Source: Bettongia penicillata ogilbyi (Eukaryota > Chordata > Mammalia > Diprotodontia > Potoroidae). From it: a stretch of 64,000 nucleotides of DNA. The translations under genes and the position numbers were made by a program. Of this stretch, positions 1 through 11,246 are shown one piece after another. Position 1 is the stretch's first letter. Each line of letters opens with the position of its first letter. The stretch covers positions 3,576,704 to 3,640,703 of the forward strand of contig JAJHZJ010000336.1 of the NCBI GenBank assembly GCA_023548195.1, read 5' to 3'. Below the pieces are notes generated by a model, which was not told the DNA's origin, did no database searches, and saw nothing but the letters and a program-made list of their open reading frames with translations.

Positions 1-796
1 TGCCAGCTTGGAAGAACTAAAAACTTATAGGTCCCAAGAAGTATATCTTAAAATAGCTGCACAAAACCCTTGAAGCTTGGGACAGTGCTCCCTCCACCCT
101 GGAAGCAAAGCTCTACTTTAACAAAGAGTTAAAAATCAAGTAATAGGCTGGGAAAATGAGTGAACAACAGAAAAAACTCAAGACTACAGAAAGTTACTAT
201 GGTGACAAGGAAGATCCAAACACATACCCAGAAGAAGACAACAAAGTCAAAGCTCTTACATCCAAAGCCTCTACAAAATATATGAATTGTTCTCAGGTCA
301 TGGAAGAGCTCAAAAAGGATTTTGAAAATCAAGTAAGAGAGGTAGAGGGAAAATTAGGAAGAGAAATGAGAGTGATGCAAGAAAATCAAGAAAAATGAGT
401 CAATAGTTTGGTAAAGGAGGCACACATAAAAAATACTGAAGAAAATAACACCTTAAAACTGAACTAGGACAAATGATAAAAGAGGTCCAAAAAGACAGTG
501 GGGAGAAGAATGCCTTAAAAAGCAGAACTGATCAAATGGAAAAGAAAGTCCAAAAGCTCCCTGAAGAAAATAATTCCTTAAAAATGGGATGGAGCAAATG
601 GAAGTTAATGACTTTATGAGAAATCAAGAAGCAATAAAGCAAAACCAAAAGAATGAAAAAAATATGAAATATCTCATTGGAAAAAACAACTGCCCTGGAA
701 AATAGACCCTTGAGAGATAATTTTAAAACTATTAGACTACCTGAAAGCCATGATTTAAAAAAGAGTCTAGACATTATCTTTCAAAAAATTATCAAG
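1..796 (+). pseudogene. Old L1/HAL1-type ORF1, 5' part
   Basis: This is the 5' part of an old ORF1-bearing retroelement. Translation from the ATG at 156 gives 80 codons ending at 398 that match the N-terminal half of L1 ORF1p: a charged start (MSEQQKKLKTTESYYG) and then coiled-coil sequence (EELKKDFENQVREVEGKLG). After that stop the coiled coil and the LENRPLRDN / LPESHD RNA-binding region continue in other frames to 796, so the ORF is decayed. The rest of the element resumes at 2290 after a nested insertion. Family known: ORF1p is the RNA-binding nucleic-acid chaperone of the L1 particle. This copy cannot encode it. Confidence 0.85.
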
Positions 797-2279
797 GATG
801 GGAAAAGGATCTACATGAACAAAAATATTTATAATAGTTCTTTTTTGTGGTGGTCAAGAACTGGAAATTGGGCAATGGCTGAACAAGTTGTGGTATATAA
901 TGTATTTGAATACTACTGTGCTAAAAGAAATGATGAACAGGCAGATTTCAGAAAAACCTAGAGAGACTTATATGAACTAATGCTGAGTGAAGTGAGCAGA
1001 AGCAGGAGAGTATTGTACACAGTAACAGCCACATTGTGCAATGACTGACTTTGAAAGACTTAGCTCCTTTTTTTATTAATTTATCTGTTTTCACTTTTCT
1101 ACAAACACTTCCCTAAGTCTTAGATTTTTTCCCCTCCTTCCTCCCCCCTCCCTCTCTGAGGCTGCATGCAATGTTATATGGGTTCTACGCATATATTCTT
1201 ATTCTCAGACAAATGAAGCCAGTGTAACCATGGAGAAAAATATAGATCCCATTTTCACATTAGTCACGTTGTGTGGAAGAATTAAAATGAATGGGAGAAA
1301 CCATGAGAAAAACTCAAACAAAACAAAACTCAACACAAGAGATAATTAATTCTGCTTCATTTTGCATTACAATCCCATAGTTCTTTCTCTGCATGTGGAT
1401 GGCATTTTGCCTCAGGAGTCCTTTGGGAATGCTTTAGGTCCCTGCATTGCTGTGAAGGTTTAAGTCTACCAGAAAAATGCCTCACACACTGTGGTTGTTA
1501 CTGTGTACAATGATCTCCTGGTTCTGCTCATTTCACTCAGCATCAGTTCATATAAGTCCTTCCAGGCCTCTCTGAAGTCTTCTTGTTGGTCATTTCTTAT
1601 AGCACAATAGTATTCCATTACATTCATATACCACAACTTGTTCAGCCATTCCCCAACTGATGGATGTCCCCTCTCTTTCAAGTTCTTGACCACCACAAAA
1701 AGAGCTGCTATAAATATTTTTGTTTGGGGTTCTTTCCCATTTTTTATGATCTTTTTGGGATACAGTCCCAGTGATATTGCTGGGTCAAAGGGTATGCATA
1801 TTTTTGTAGCTCTTTGGACATAGTTCCAAATTTCTCTTCAGAATGATTGGATTAACTTGCAGTTCCACCAACAATGAATTACGTTCCAACTCTCCCACAT
1901 CTTCCTATTATGTCTTGTTAGCCAATCTAATAGGTGTGGTAAACTTAGCTCTTCTTAGCAATATAAGGGCTAAAACAATTCCAAAAGACTCATGATGGAA
2001 ATTGCCATCCTCATGCAGAGAAAGAAATATGAAGTCTGTATGCAGATTGAAACATACTATTTACTCTCTTTTTTTGTTTTCTTTTGTTTTTTCTTTCTCA
2101 TGGTTCCTCTCATTCATTCTAATTCTTCTATATAACATGATTAATGTGAAAATATGTGTAATAAGAATGTATATGTAAAGTCTATATCATATTGCACATT
2201 ATCTTGGGAATAGAAGCAAAGAAAATTTAAAACTTATGGAAATGAATGTTGAAAACTAAAAATTTATTTATTTATTTTT
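797..2279 (+). mobile_element. 5'-truncated L1 nested in the ORF1 element
   Basis: A sense L1 3' end starts at the last part of ORF2 (translation includes WWSRTGNWAMAEQVVVYNVF and EYYCAKRNDEQADFRKT) and runs into L1 3' UTR at 1952-2279. The ten bases aattatcaag flank it at 787-796 and 2280-2289, and the host ORF1 reads continuously across if one copy is removed. This is the expected result of target-primed reverse transcription with 5' truncation. The fragment is itself split by an antisense L1 at 1067-1942. Confidence 0.85.
1067..1942 (-). mobile_element. 5'-truncated L1, antisense, third nesting level
   Basis: Antisense L1 3' UTR and the C-terminal part of ORF2. The minus-strand frame 1466-1696 reads VVKNLKERGHPSVGEWLN and EYYCAIRNDQQEDFREAWKD, the conserved end of marsupial L1 ORF2. 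It is bounded by a 9-bp duplication, acttagctc, at 1058-1066 and 1943-1951, and the surrounding L1 3' UTR rejoins across it. It is the youngest of three nested layers here. Confidence 0.8.
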
Positions 2280-2289
2280 AATTATCAAG

Positions 2290-3960
2290 CAAAACTGCCC
2301 TAATATTCTAGAACCAGAGGGTAAAAATAGAAATTGAAAGAATCTGCCAATCACCTAGTGAAAGAGATCCCAAAAGGAAAATTGCCAGGAACATTATAAC
2401 CAAATTCCAGAGTTCCCAGGTCAAGGAGAAAATATTGCAAGCAGCCAGAAAGAAGAAATTCAAGTACTGTGGAGCCACAATTAGAATGGTATAAGATTTA
2501 GCAGTTTCTACATTAAAGGATTAAAGACTTGGAATGATATTCTAGAAGTCAAGAAAGCCAGGATTTCCACCAAGGATTCCCTACCCAGTAAAACTTAGTA
2601 TACTCTTTCAGGGTGAGAAGGGGATATTCAATGAGATAGAGGACTTTCAAGCATTCTTGATGAAAAGACTAGAGCTGAATGGAAATTTTATCTCTCAAAT
2701 ATAAGATTCAAGAGAAGTATAAAATGGTAAACAGGAAAGGGAAATCATAAGGGACTTTATAAGGTTAAACTATTTACTTTCCTATATGGGAAGATGATAT
2801 TTGTAACTCATAAGATCTTTCTCATTACTAAAGTAGTTAGAAGGAATGTATAGAGATAGAGGGCACAGGTGTGAATTGAATATGAAGGGGTGATATCTAA
2901 AAAATAAAATTAAGGGGTGAGAGAGGAATGTACTGGGAGAAAATGAAATGGAGAGGTAGAATGGGAGTAAATTGTCTCACTTAAAGGGGAAAGAAAAAGC
3001 TTTTACAGTGGAGGGGAAGAGGAAGGAAGTAAAGGGGAGCTAGAGAACCTTACTCTCATCAGAATTGGCTCAAAGAGGAAATAACATACACACTCAATTG
3101 GGTACAGAAATCTATCTTACCCTACATGAAAGTAGGAAGGGAAAGGGATAAGTTAAGGTATGGGGTGATAGAAGGAGGGCAAATTGGTGGAGAGGGTAGT
3201 CAGAAGCAAAACACTTGTGGAGGGACAGGGTGAAAGGAGGGAGAATAGAATAAATGGGAGGGATAGAATGGAGGAAAATACCATCAGCAATAGTAACTGT
3301 GAAAAAAAATTTGAAGCAAGTTTCTCTGGTAAATGCCTCTATCTTAAACATACAGAGAACTTAGTCAAATTTATAAAAATAAGAGTCATGCCCCAATTGA
3401 TAAATGATCAAAAGATATGATCAGTTTTCAGATGAAGTAATCAAAACTATCTATAGCCACATTAAAAAAATACTCTAAGTCACTGTTAAGTGGAGAAAAG
3501 CAAATTAAAATAATTCATACCTATTAGAAAAGGAAAATTACAAGTGTTGGAAGGGATATGGGAAAAGTGAGACATTAATGAACTGTTGGTGGAGTTATGA
3601 ACTGATTCAACCATTTTGTAGGGCAATTTGGAACTATGCCCAAAGGGATAAAACCATTCATATTCTTTGACCATATCTGTATCCCAAAAGAGGTTTAAAA
3701 AAGGGAAAAGGACTCATATATACAAAACTGTTTATAGCAGCTCTTTTCTGGTGGCAAAGAACTGGAAACTGAGGGCATGCCCATGAACGCGAGAATGGTT
3801 GAATGAGCTGTGCTATGTGAATATGATGAAATGCTATTATACTATAAGGAAAGATGAGCAGGATGCTCTTAGCAAAACCTGAAAAGACTTGGATGGACTG
3901 ATGCAAAGTTAAATGTACTGTATACAAAGTAACAGCAATATTGTAAGATTATCAGTTGTG
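2290..3960 (+). mobile_element. Old HAL1-like element: ORF1 3' half, linker and ORF2 stub
   Basis: Continuation of the element that begins at 1. From 2290 to about 2720 it holds the C-terminal half of ORF1 in broken frames (the AKFQ..QVKEKILQAARKK region and the end of the C-terminal domain). From 2720 to 3290 it is a G/A-rich linker of the type that follows ORF1 in HAL1-like copies. From about 3295 it reads as the C-terminal end of L1 ORF2 (FEASFSGKCLYLKHTENLVK), with stops and frameshifts. No reverse transcriptase or endonuclease region lies between. The same linker-to-ORF2-stub junction recurs near 13690. Confidence 0.7.
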
Positions 3961-3966
3961 AATGAC

Positions 3967-4561
3967 TGTATTAGCAAGCACCTTAGCATACCTAGGATGG
4001 CCTATTAGCGCAGTTTTCTTTGATGCTTTATAAAGGAAAGGCAGCTTCAAAGGGGTTAACAATCCTTCTTTAATTTAACATATATAAGTCATTCACTAGC
4101 TCAGGGGAAAAGGTCAACATCCTGAATATGGAGAAAATACAAACAGAGAAAATACAAGCAGAGAAATTAGCACAAAGATAAACAGACAGGGCTCCAACTA
4201 TCTGGCAAAGTAATATAACCACGTACATACACTACTGGATGGGGGAGCACCAACAACATCTGAGTAGTGGGGGTGGAGGGGCTCCTAAAAAACTACTCAG
4301 AGCCCCATCCTAGGAATCCAAAAGTCCTTCTCATAAGCAAAACCCCCAAAGCAAAATACAAACACCCCAGTGTATATAACAAAGACTCAGTTCCTGATTG
4401 GCTCAGAACCAACAGGCACAAAACCTACATGACTCAGCACAGTTGTGAACCATCAGGGTTCAAAGGAGATCAATCCCTCAGATGCTCACAATTTAGCCTG
4501 AGCTCAGGAAACTGAACTCCAAAAAGAAAACCACAAAAATCCCACTTTGCTTTCTCTTACA
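3967..4561 (-). mobile_element. Solo LTR candidate, 595 bp
   Basis: A block foreign to the L1 around it begins TGTATTAGC and ends TCTTACA, so it has TG...CA ends. It is flanked by atgac and aagac (a 5-bp duplication with one mismatch), and the host L1 3' UTR reads gtgaatgacttagc when it is removed. On the minus strand it carries a GCCAATCA CCAAT box and an ATTAAA near the right distance for R/U5, so transcription was probably leftward. No retroviral coding sequence is attached. The family is not identified. Confidence 0.6.
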
Positions 4562-4925
4562 AAGACTTAGCTATTCTCAGCAATGCAATGATCTAAGACA
4601 ACTATGAAGGACTCATGATGACAAATGCTATCCATCCTCAGAGAAAGAATTGGTGGTATTTGAATACAGGTTAAAGCATACTATTTTTTAAACTTTCCTT
4701 ATTTTTCTTGAGTTTTTTTGTCTGCTTTCTTTCACAGCTTGACTATTATGGATACGTTTTGCATGACTACACATGTCTAATATATTGAATTGCCTGCTTT
4801 CTCAATGTGGGGTGGGTGGGAGGGAGGAAGGGAGAGAATTTAGGACTCAAAGTTTTAAATACAAATGTTTGAAATTGTTTTTTACATGTAACTGGAGGAA
4901 AATAAAATATTAAATGAAAATTTAA
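4562..4925 (+). mobile_element. 3' UTR and tail of the old L1-type element
   Basis: Completes the element begun at 1. It has the usual L1 3' UTR landmarks of this window (actcatgatgacaaatgc, agagaaagaattg, ttttgcatgactacacat, tttctcaatg), a G-rich run near 4810 and an A-rich tail with aataaaatatt near 4905. Confidence 0.75.
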
Positions 4926-5364
4926 AAAACTGATCTTCATACCTAGCTATTATATGGAGGATTCAGCTCAGATGATGTAAGGTTAAAATGAAAAACTCTA
5001 CAGAATATAATACTTTATAAATTTATTTTAAAAATGAATCATGTCCCCATTTCCCATTAAGGATATCTTCACAAATTCACATAACTCAAAAGAATACCAA
5101 TCACATTATAGATCTATAGAGCCCATTTGCTGACGTGAAAGTGGTGTAGATGAAATACACACTTGGTTGGTGTCCCACGTGACGGTTGAGCTGTTGCTAA
5201 GGCAACAGCAGCAGCTTATACCTTTCTTCAATCCTACAGAAAAAAAAACAAACAGGCTATTAACATTAATGTTAACAAAAGGAATATAATGCATAATTTG
5301 TCCAACAGGTGGCACTGAACTCAAGACAAGTGTTAAATGACTTCCAAGAGGATTATTATCTAGA
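4926..5364. other. Non-repetitive interval
   Basis: No recognisable repeat or ORF of interest. It contains the E-box, X-box and CTCF-like motifs listed separately at 5176-5316. Confidence 0.4.
5176..5316. promoter_or_regulatory. Candidate cis-element cluster: E-box, RFX X-box, CTCF-like
   Basis: Three motifs lie within 141 bp of non-repetitive DNA. CACGTG at 5176-5181, read as CACGTGAC, is a USF/MiT-type E-box. GTTGCTAAGGCAAC at 5193-5206 fits the RFX X-box (GTNRCC-N2-RGYAAC) with one mismatch and sits in an 8+4+8 inverted repeat at 5190-5209. CCAACAGGTGGCACT at 5302-5316 matches the CTCF core CCASYAGRKGGCRSY at 14 of 15 positions. The motifs are visible; the function is inference. Confidence 0.4.
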
Positions 5365-5860
5365 CAATTGTGTTCACATTCAATTCAAAACATTTGTTAA
5401 ATACTGCTATGTTGCAGTTGCTTTGTGAAATACTAGAAATACAAATAAGCCTTCAAGCAGCTTACAATCTAATGTGGGAAGATAACACAAAAAAGGAAGC
5501 TGGAAAGTGGAGCTGTGGTCCAGGGAAGTGGAATCTCCTTGGGAGTTCAAATAAGCAAAACTGCAGATGAAAGATGGAGGGTAAGCTGGAAACTCCCTGT
5601 TCTGTTCACTGGGGTTTAAAAAATCAGCATGGGAAGCATCAAAGTATTGATATCTGTCTCCCAATCTAATACCATGGCAGCTGCCATGATACAAGTTTCT
5701 CTAGTATCCCTGGACCTTAGAGCAACGCTGGTCTGCTTCACTATCACATTACCTTGATCCTTTTTTTCTCCTCTAGATCTCTATCTGAAGCCAGCTTCTT
5801 TTATTATAGTGGCAGCCACAATAAGCAGCAAACAGTAAATAACAAATAGTTGATGAGTCA
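5365..5860 (+). repeat. Ancient interspersed repeat, possibly L2-like
   Basis: The text aaacatttgttaaatactgctatg...caagcagcttacaatctaatgtggg has the wording of an old mammalian repeat, also seen near 12735 and 41405. The downstream part to 5860 seems to belong to the same or an adjoining repeat, but I cannot name it. The L2/CR1 assignment is tentative. Confidence 0.35.
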
Positions 5861-6034
5861 AAACCCATTGAGCAATGGCCTGCCCTCACTGGCATCATAG
5901 AAAAAAATATAACAGAATGGTAGACTAGAAATCTCTCCACTGGCAAGTGTGGTAGGATCCATATTTTAAACTCATCATACTTATTAGGTATTTTCCCCCT
6001 TGTGTTTCATTTTTTCCTTTTCCTCCTGCGAAGA
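5861..6034. other. No recognised feature
   Basis: AT-rich sequence without an ORF or a repeat I can name. Confidence 0.3.
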
Positions 6035-6110
6035 TCAAAAGAAATAATATTTATAAAGCAATTAGCATAGTATCTGGCATATGATAGGTGCTTACTAAAT
6101 ACTTATTCGC
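6035..6110 (+). repeat. MIR/THER-type SINE tail fragment
   Basis: The stretch aaagcaattagcatagtatctggcat... followed by gataggtgcttactaaatactt is the characteristic 3' part of MIR/THER CORE-SINEs. Only about 75 bp remain. Confidence 0.55.
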
Positions 6111-6812
6111 GAGACTTGGTTGTCTGAGACTGTTGACATCACTTCATCAGAGTACAAAACAGCCACAAGAAACTGGAGAGGTTCACAAATATTTGGCTGT
6201 TGGATCATGTCTCAGTGCCTATCCTAGTGAATATCCTTCTCCTGTCATGGCTAAGTAAATCTTGTGTCTGTTGAATGGCCTACAAGTCTCATTGTGTTGT
6301 TTATTGAACCTAAACTATTTGGAACTGGCCTGAGTCAGGCAAGCCCAGAACAATTAGTGGAGTCTTAAAGAACTGGAACAGAATGAGCTTATTGAATTCA
6401 GGGATGGGCAGTGATGAGAAAGGTGAGCCTTCATGCTTCTGGTAGGATTTTCTGTGATGCCTGTATAAATGGGAGCTGCTTACTGTGAGGCATCTTCCAC
6501 TCCTAGGAGATCAGAGAGTGAACTATTTGTAGTCAATCGACAAGAAGAAAACAATGTAATATGTGTGCTCTATGTCCTTAAGAAATACATGTTAAAGGTA
6601 ATTTTGGCAAACTGCATAATAGGTTCTCCAGCTTTGTTGGGTCTTCCAGACTGGTAAGTTAAGTCTTCTCTAATAAGCAATCTCCTTAGAAATCAGTTTG
6701 CCCTCAAAAGGGCATGGAAGGACTCAATTTTGGAGGATGGAGAAAGATTCCCCCCACATGAAAAGTGGAGAAATTCAGAAGAATTCGTAGTACTCAGTCC
6801 TTAACAAGGAAT
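6111..6812. other. No recognised gene or repeat
   Basis: Mixed-composition DNA. The 62-codon frame at 6469-6657 has no recognisable motif and is likely fortuitous. Confidence 0.3.
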
Positions 6813-7257
6813 AGAGGGGCGGATAAAGATGGTGGAGTAGAAGGAGGGACCTGCTTGAGCTCTCCCTCAAACCCCTCAAAATATCTGTAAAAGATGACTC
6901 TAGCAGAAGCCACAAAATGACAGCAAGTTTGCAGCCCAAGACAATCTAGAAGATTAACTCGAAGGGTCTATCAAACTGAGCAGGGAACGGAGCACAGTCC
7001 AATATGGATCATGCCAGCATAGACAGAACTGGAGATTCCAAAGGGAAAACTCCTAGGAATACTGTAGCAAAATCCCAGGTCTAGGAGAAAATATTACAAA
7101 GCATAAATTACAAAGCAAAAATATTACAAGCAACCAGAAAGAAACAATTCAAGGATTGTGGAAACACAATCAGAATAACACAAGATTTAGCAGCCTCTAT
7201 ACTAAGGGATTGAAGGGTTTGGAATATGATAATCCAGAGGTCAAAGGAGCTAGGATT
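6813..7257 (+). mobile_element. Internally deleted L1/HAL1, 5' portion
   Basis: Starts with an L1-type 5' end (aggggcggataaagatggtg, gagtagaagg) and after about 220 bp jumps to the 3' part of ORF1 (ctcctaggaatactgtagcaaa...). The 5' UTR remainder and the ORF1 N-terminal half are absent. The element continues at 10170 after a HAL1-like insertion. Confidence 0.65.
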
Positions 7258-8096
7258 TTTTTTTAAATTTTAATTTATTTAACTTTTTACATTCATTTTC
7301 ACAAAATTTTGGGTTCCAAATTTTCTCCCCTTTTATCCCCTCCCCCCACCCCAATACACAGAGCAATCTAATTTTCCCTATCACCAATCTGCCCTCTCTT
7401 CTCTCATCCCTCCCTTCTCTTGTCCCCATCTTCTCTTTTGTCCTGTAGGGCCAGATGACTTTCTATTCCCCATTTTCCCCATTAACTGTATTTCTTATTT
7501 CCTAGTAGCAACAACAATACTCAACAGTTGTTCCTAAAACTTTGAGTTCCAAATTCTTCCCATCCCTCCCTCCCCACCCATTCCCTTTGGGAAGGCAGGC
7601 AATTCAATATAGGCCCTATCTATGTAGTTTTGCAAATGACTTCCATAATAGTCGTGTTGTGTAAGACTAACTGTATTTCCCTCCATCCTATCCTGCCCCC
7701 CATTGTTTCTATTCTGTCTTTTGATCCTGTCCCTCCCCAAGTGTTGACTTCAAATTGCTCCCTCCTCCCATTGCCCTCCCTACCATCATCCCCCCCCCGC
7801 TTATCTCCTCCCCCACTTTCCTGTATTGTAAGATAAGTTTTCATACCAAAATGAGTGTGCATTTTATTCCTTCCTTTAGTCAAATGTGATGAGGGTAAAC
7901 ATCTTGTTTTTTTTCTCAGCTCTCCTCTTTTTCCCTCCAATAAAAAGTCTCCTGCTTGCCTCTTGAATGAGATATAATTTACCCCATTCCATTTCACCCT
8001 CTTTCCTCCCACTACATTTCTCTCTCACCATTTACCTTAATTTCTTTTAAGATATGGTCCCATCCTATTCAATTCACTCTGTGCTCTCTGTCTCTG

Positions 8097-8172
8097 TATG
8101 TGCATGCATGTGTGTATGTGTGTGTGCGTGCACGTGCGTACGTGTGTGTGTGTGTGCGCATGTGTGTGTGTG
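8097..8172. repeat. TG-rich microsatellite in HAL1-like 3' region
   Basis: Imperfect (TG)n with CG interruptions, between the conserved flanks ctctgtctctgta and tggtcccaccaactaccc. The same site is repetitive in the other HAL1-like copies. Confidence 0.85.
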
Positions 8173-8306
8173 GTCCCACCAACTACCCAGATACTGAAAA
8201 ATTTTAAGAGTTACAAATATTGTCTTTCCATGCAGGAATGTTAACAGTTCACTTTTGGTAAGTCCCTTATGACTTCTCTTTGCTGTTTACTTTTTCATGC
8301 TTCTTC

Positions 8307-9405
8307 TCATTCTTGTGTTTGAAAGTCGAATTTTCTTTTCAGCTCTGGTCTTTTCATCAAGAATGATTGAAAGTCCTCTGTTTCGTTGAAAGACCAAAAT
8401 TTCCCCTGAAGTGATATACTCAGTTTTGCTGGGTAGGTGATTCTTGGTTTGAGTCCTAGTTCCTTTGACTTCTGGAATATCCTATTCCACACCCTTCGAT
8501 CCCTTAATGTAGAAGCTGCTAGATCTTGAGTTATCCTGATCTTATTTCCACAATACTAGAATTGTTTCTTTCTAGCTGCTTGCAATATTTTCTCCTTGAC
8601 CTGGGAATTCTGGAATTTGGCCACAATGTTCCTAGGAGTTTCTCTTTTTGGATCTCTTTCAGGCGGTGATCGATGGATTCTTTCAATACTTATTTTGCCC
8701 TCTGGTTGTAGAATATCAGGGCAGTTTTCCTCGATAATTTCATGGAAGATGATAGCTAGGCTCTTTTTTTGATCATGGCTTTCAGGTAGTCCCATAATTT
8801 TTAAATTCCCTCTCCTGGATCTATTTTCCAGGTCAGTTGTTTTTCCCATGAGATATTTCACATTCTCTTCCATTTTTTCATTCTTTTGGTTTTGTTTGGT
8901 GATTTCTTGGTTTCTCAGAAAGTCATTAGACTCCATCTGTTCCATTCCAATTTTGAGAGAACTATTCTCTTCAGTGAGCTTTTGAACCTGTTTTTCCATT
9001 TGGCTAATTCTGCTTTTGAAAGCATTCTTCTCCTCATTGGCTTTTTGAACCTCTTTTTCCAGTTGAGTGAGCTTATTTTTCAAGGTGTTATTTTCTTCAG
9101 CATTTTTTTGGGTCTCCTTTAGCAAGGTATTTACCCGTTTTTCATGTTTTCTTGCATCTCTCTCATTTCTCTTCCCAGATTTTCCTCCACCTGTCTAACT
9201 TGATTTTCAAAATCCTTTTTGAGCTCTTCCATGGCCTGAGCCCACCGGACATCCCCCTGAGATGTCTGGGATACAGAGGCCCCGACCTCCACATCTTTCC
9301 CTGATGGTAAGAATCCTTCCTCATCATCAGAGTTGAAAGCGGGAACATCTGAACCCTATCAAAGTAGCTTTGTATAGTCTTATTTTTCTTCCCTTTTCTG
9401 GGCAT
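8307..9405 (-). pseudogene. ORF1 of HAL1-like element, broken
   Basis: Three minus-strand frames (9405-9163, 9125-8556, 8492-8307) together cover an ORF1p of the same plan as the intact copy at 29374-30474: MPRKGKKNK start, coiled-coil repeats (QLEKEVQKANEEKNAF, QMEKQVQKLTEENS), the RNA-binding segment (LENRSRRGNLKIMGLPES) and the C-terminal domain (ARKKQF). At least two frameshifts or stops separate them, so no full product is possible. Confidence 0.85.
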
Positions 9406-10131
9406 TTTCCCAGCCAGTTACTTGACTTCTGAGATTCCTCTGCACCCCCACCTAGATCTACCCAGCTAGTGCTTGGGGTCTGAGATTCAAATGGGCTTTC
9501 CTTGGCAGGTGTGCCTGCTATTCAATGTGAGCTTAAGTTCTGGTGCTGGGGTGGGGGCAGGGCCACCTCCCAGGCTCAGTTCCCTCAGGGGCTTTATGCA
9601 GAGACCTTCAGTAATGGGGTGGTTGGGGGCAGGGCCGTCTCCCAGGCTCAGTTCCCTCAGGGGGTTTATGCAGAGACCTGAACTTCTGTCTGCTGCTGCC
9701 TGCTGTCCCTGGCCGCTGCAGCTGCCTCTGCCGCTGCCCCGCCACTGCCTCTGCTGCTGCCTCTACCACTGCCTCCTGAGGGGGCCCGAGTCATGGAGAC
9801 ACCCTGCTCCCCTCTCGGCCAGCCCAGACATCTCTCTCACTGACCTGTACCGCCTTTGGGCGGAGGGACCTTCCCGGCCGCCCTAGGTTCCGTCCCTGAA
9901 GCCTGCTCGGATCTGCTCCTCTTGGCCATGCAGCCAGGGCAGGTCAGGGGTGGAATCTGTTCTCCGGGGCACGATAGACCCTGGGGACAGCTCTCCAGGA
10001 CTCTCTGGGATGGAAATCTTTTCCACTGTGTTTCTGCGTGCCTTGCAGTGCTCCAGAATTTGTGGGGAGTTCTTCTTGCAGGAAATATATGGGCTGTGGG
10101 TTCGGAGCTAGCATACATGAGTCTTTCTACT

Positions 10132-10141
10132 CCGCCATCTT
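10132..10141 (-). promoter_or_regulatory. YY1-type motif at HAL1-like 5' end
   Basis: CCGCCATCTT on the plus strand, that is AAGATGGCGG in element sense, within the first 25 bp of the element. A YY1 site at this position is known to place transcription initiation in placental L1; its role here is inferred. Confidence 0.5.
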
Positions 10142-10169
10142 GGCTCCATCCCCCCCAGGAGCTAGGATT

Positions 10170-11170
10170 AAAGCCAAGAATCACCTATCTAGTAAAACTG
10201 AATATAATACTTCAGGGGGAAAAAAATGGAATTTCAACGAAATAGAGGACTTCCAAGCATTCTTATCAAAAAGACCAAAGCTAGATAGAAAATTTGACTT
10301 TCAAATACAAGAATCAAGAGAAGCATGAAAAGGTAAACAGGGAAACTATAAGGAACTTATTAAACTTGAACTGTTTACATTCCTACATAGAAAGATTATA
10401 TTTGTAACTCATGAGACCTTTCTCGGTATTAGGGTAGTTGGAGGGAATATATATATATATATAAAATTCATGTCACATAAAAGAGGCAACAAAGAGCTTT
10501 TATAATGGAGGGCAAGGGTGGATGGTGAGAGGGATTAAGTGAGTCTTACTCTCATGGGATTTGGCTTAAGGAGGGAATAACATACACACTCAATTGTGTA
10601 TGGAAATCTATCTTACCCTACAGGAAAGCAGGAGGGAAAGAAATAAGAGAGGGGGGATACTAGAAGGGATGGCAGATTGGGGGAAAGGGGTAAGCAGAAG
10701 CAAACACTTTTGTGGAGGGACAGGGCAGAGGAGAAAACAGAATAAATAGAAGGCGAGACATTATAGAGGGAAATATAGTTAGTTTTTCACAGACTGTCAT
10801 AGAACTGTTTTGCATGACTACATGGGTATAACCTGCTTGCTTTGAATTGAATTGCTTGCTTTCTCAATAAGAGTGGATGAGGAGGGAGTAAGGGAAAGAA
10901 TATTGAACTCACAGCTTTAAAAATGAATGTTAAAAATTGTTTTTACATGCAACTAGGAAATAAGATATATAGACAATGGTGTATTGAAGTCTAACTTGCC
11001 CTATAGGAAAATAGAAGGGAAGGGGATAAGAGAAGGGAGGGTATAGAGGGGAGGGCACTTTGGAGGAAAGGGTAATCAGAATGCACACACTCCAGGGGTA
11101 GGAGGGAGGGGAGAGATGGGGAGGAAATTTGGAATTCAAAATCCTGTGGAAGTGCATGTTGAAAACTTAA
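10170..11170 (+). mobile_element. Internally deleted L1/HAL1, 3' portion
   Basis: Resumes the host of the 7258-10156 insertion: the last ORF1 codons (DFQAFLSKRPKLDRKFDFQIQE, frame 10038-10328), a G/A-rich linker, then L1 3' UTR text (ttttgcatgactac, tttctcaat) to a tail near 10965. A second linker-like stretch to 11170 suggests either a partial duplication or another truncated copy. Confidence 0.65.
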
Positions 11171-11246
11171 AATATATACTATAATATAAATATTATATTA
11201 TATTATAAAAATAAATAAAATATATAATATAATATAAAAAAATAAT
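11171..11246. repeat. AT-rich low-complexity tract
   Basis: About 75 bp of interrupted (TATAA)n/(AATAT)n sequence following the element tail, probably an expanded A-rich tail. Confidence 0.8.

Larger units (their letters stand above)
7258..10156 (-). mobile_element. Full-length HAL1-like (ORF1-only) element
   Basis: About 2.9 kb, antisense. In element order it has a 5' end with GGAGCCAAGATGGCGGAG on the minus strand, a GC-rich 5' UTR (about 10156-9410), a broken ORF1 (about 9405-8300), a 3' region with a TG-rich microsatellite, and a TAAA/A-rich tail seen as a T-run at 7258. The duplication aggagctaggatt lies at 7245-7257 and 10157-10169, and the older host ORF1 rejoins across it. There is no room for ORF2 between ORF1 and the tail. 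Confidence 0.85.

Noticed and set aside
5176..5209. MHC class II-like S-X-Y promoter module
   Set aside because: The X-box and a TGACG-type element are present, but the spacing between X1- and X2-like parts is too long and there is no CCAAT Y-box at the expected distance.
9473..10245. Long Pro/Ala/Arg-rich frames in GC-rich blocks (also 25606-26366, 30693-31291, 51937-52506)
   Set aside because: They lie in 5' UTRs of HAL1-like elements, on both strands and in several frames; GC-rich DNA has few stop codons.
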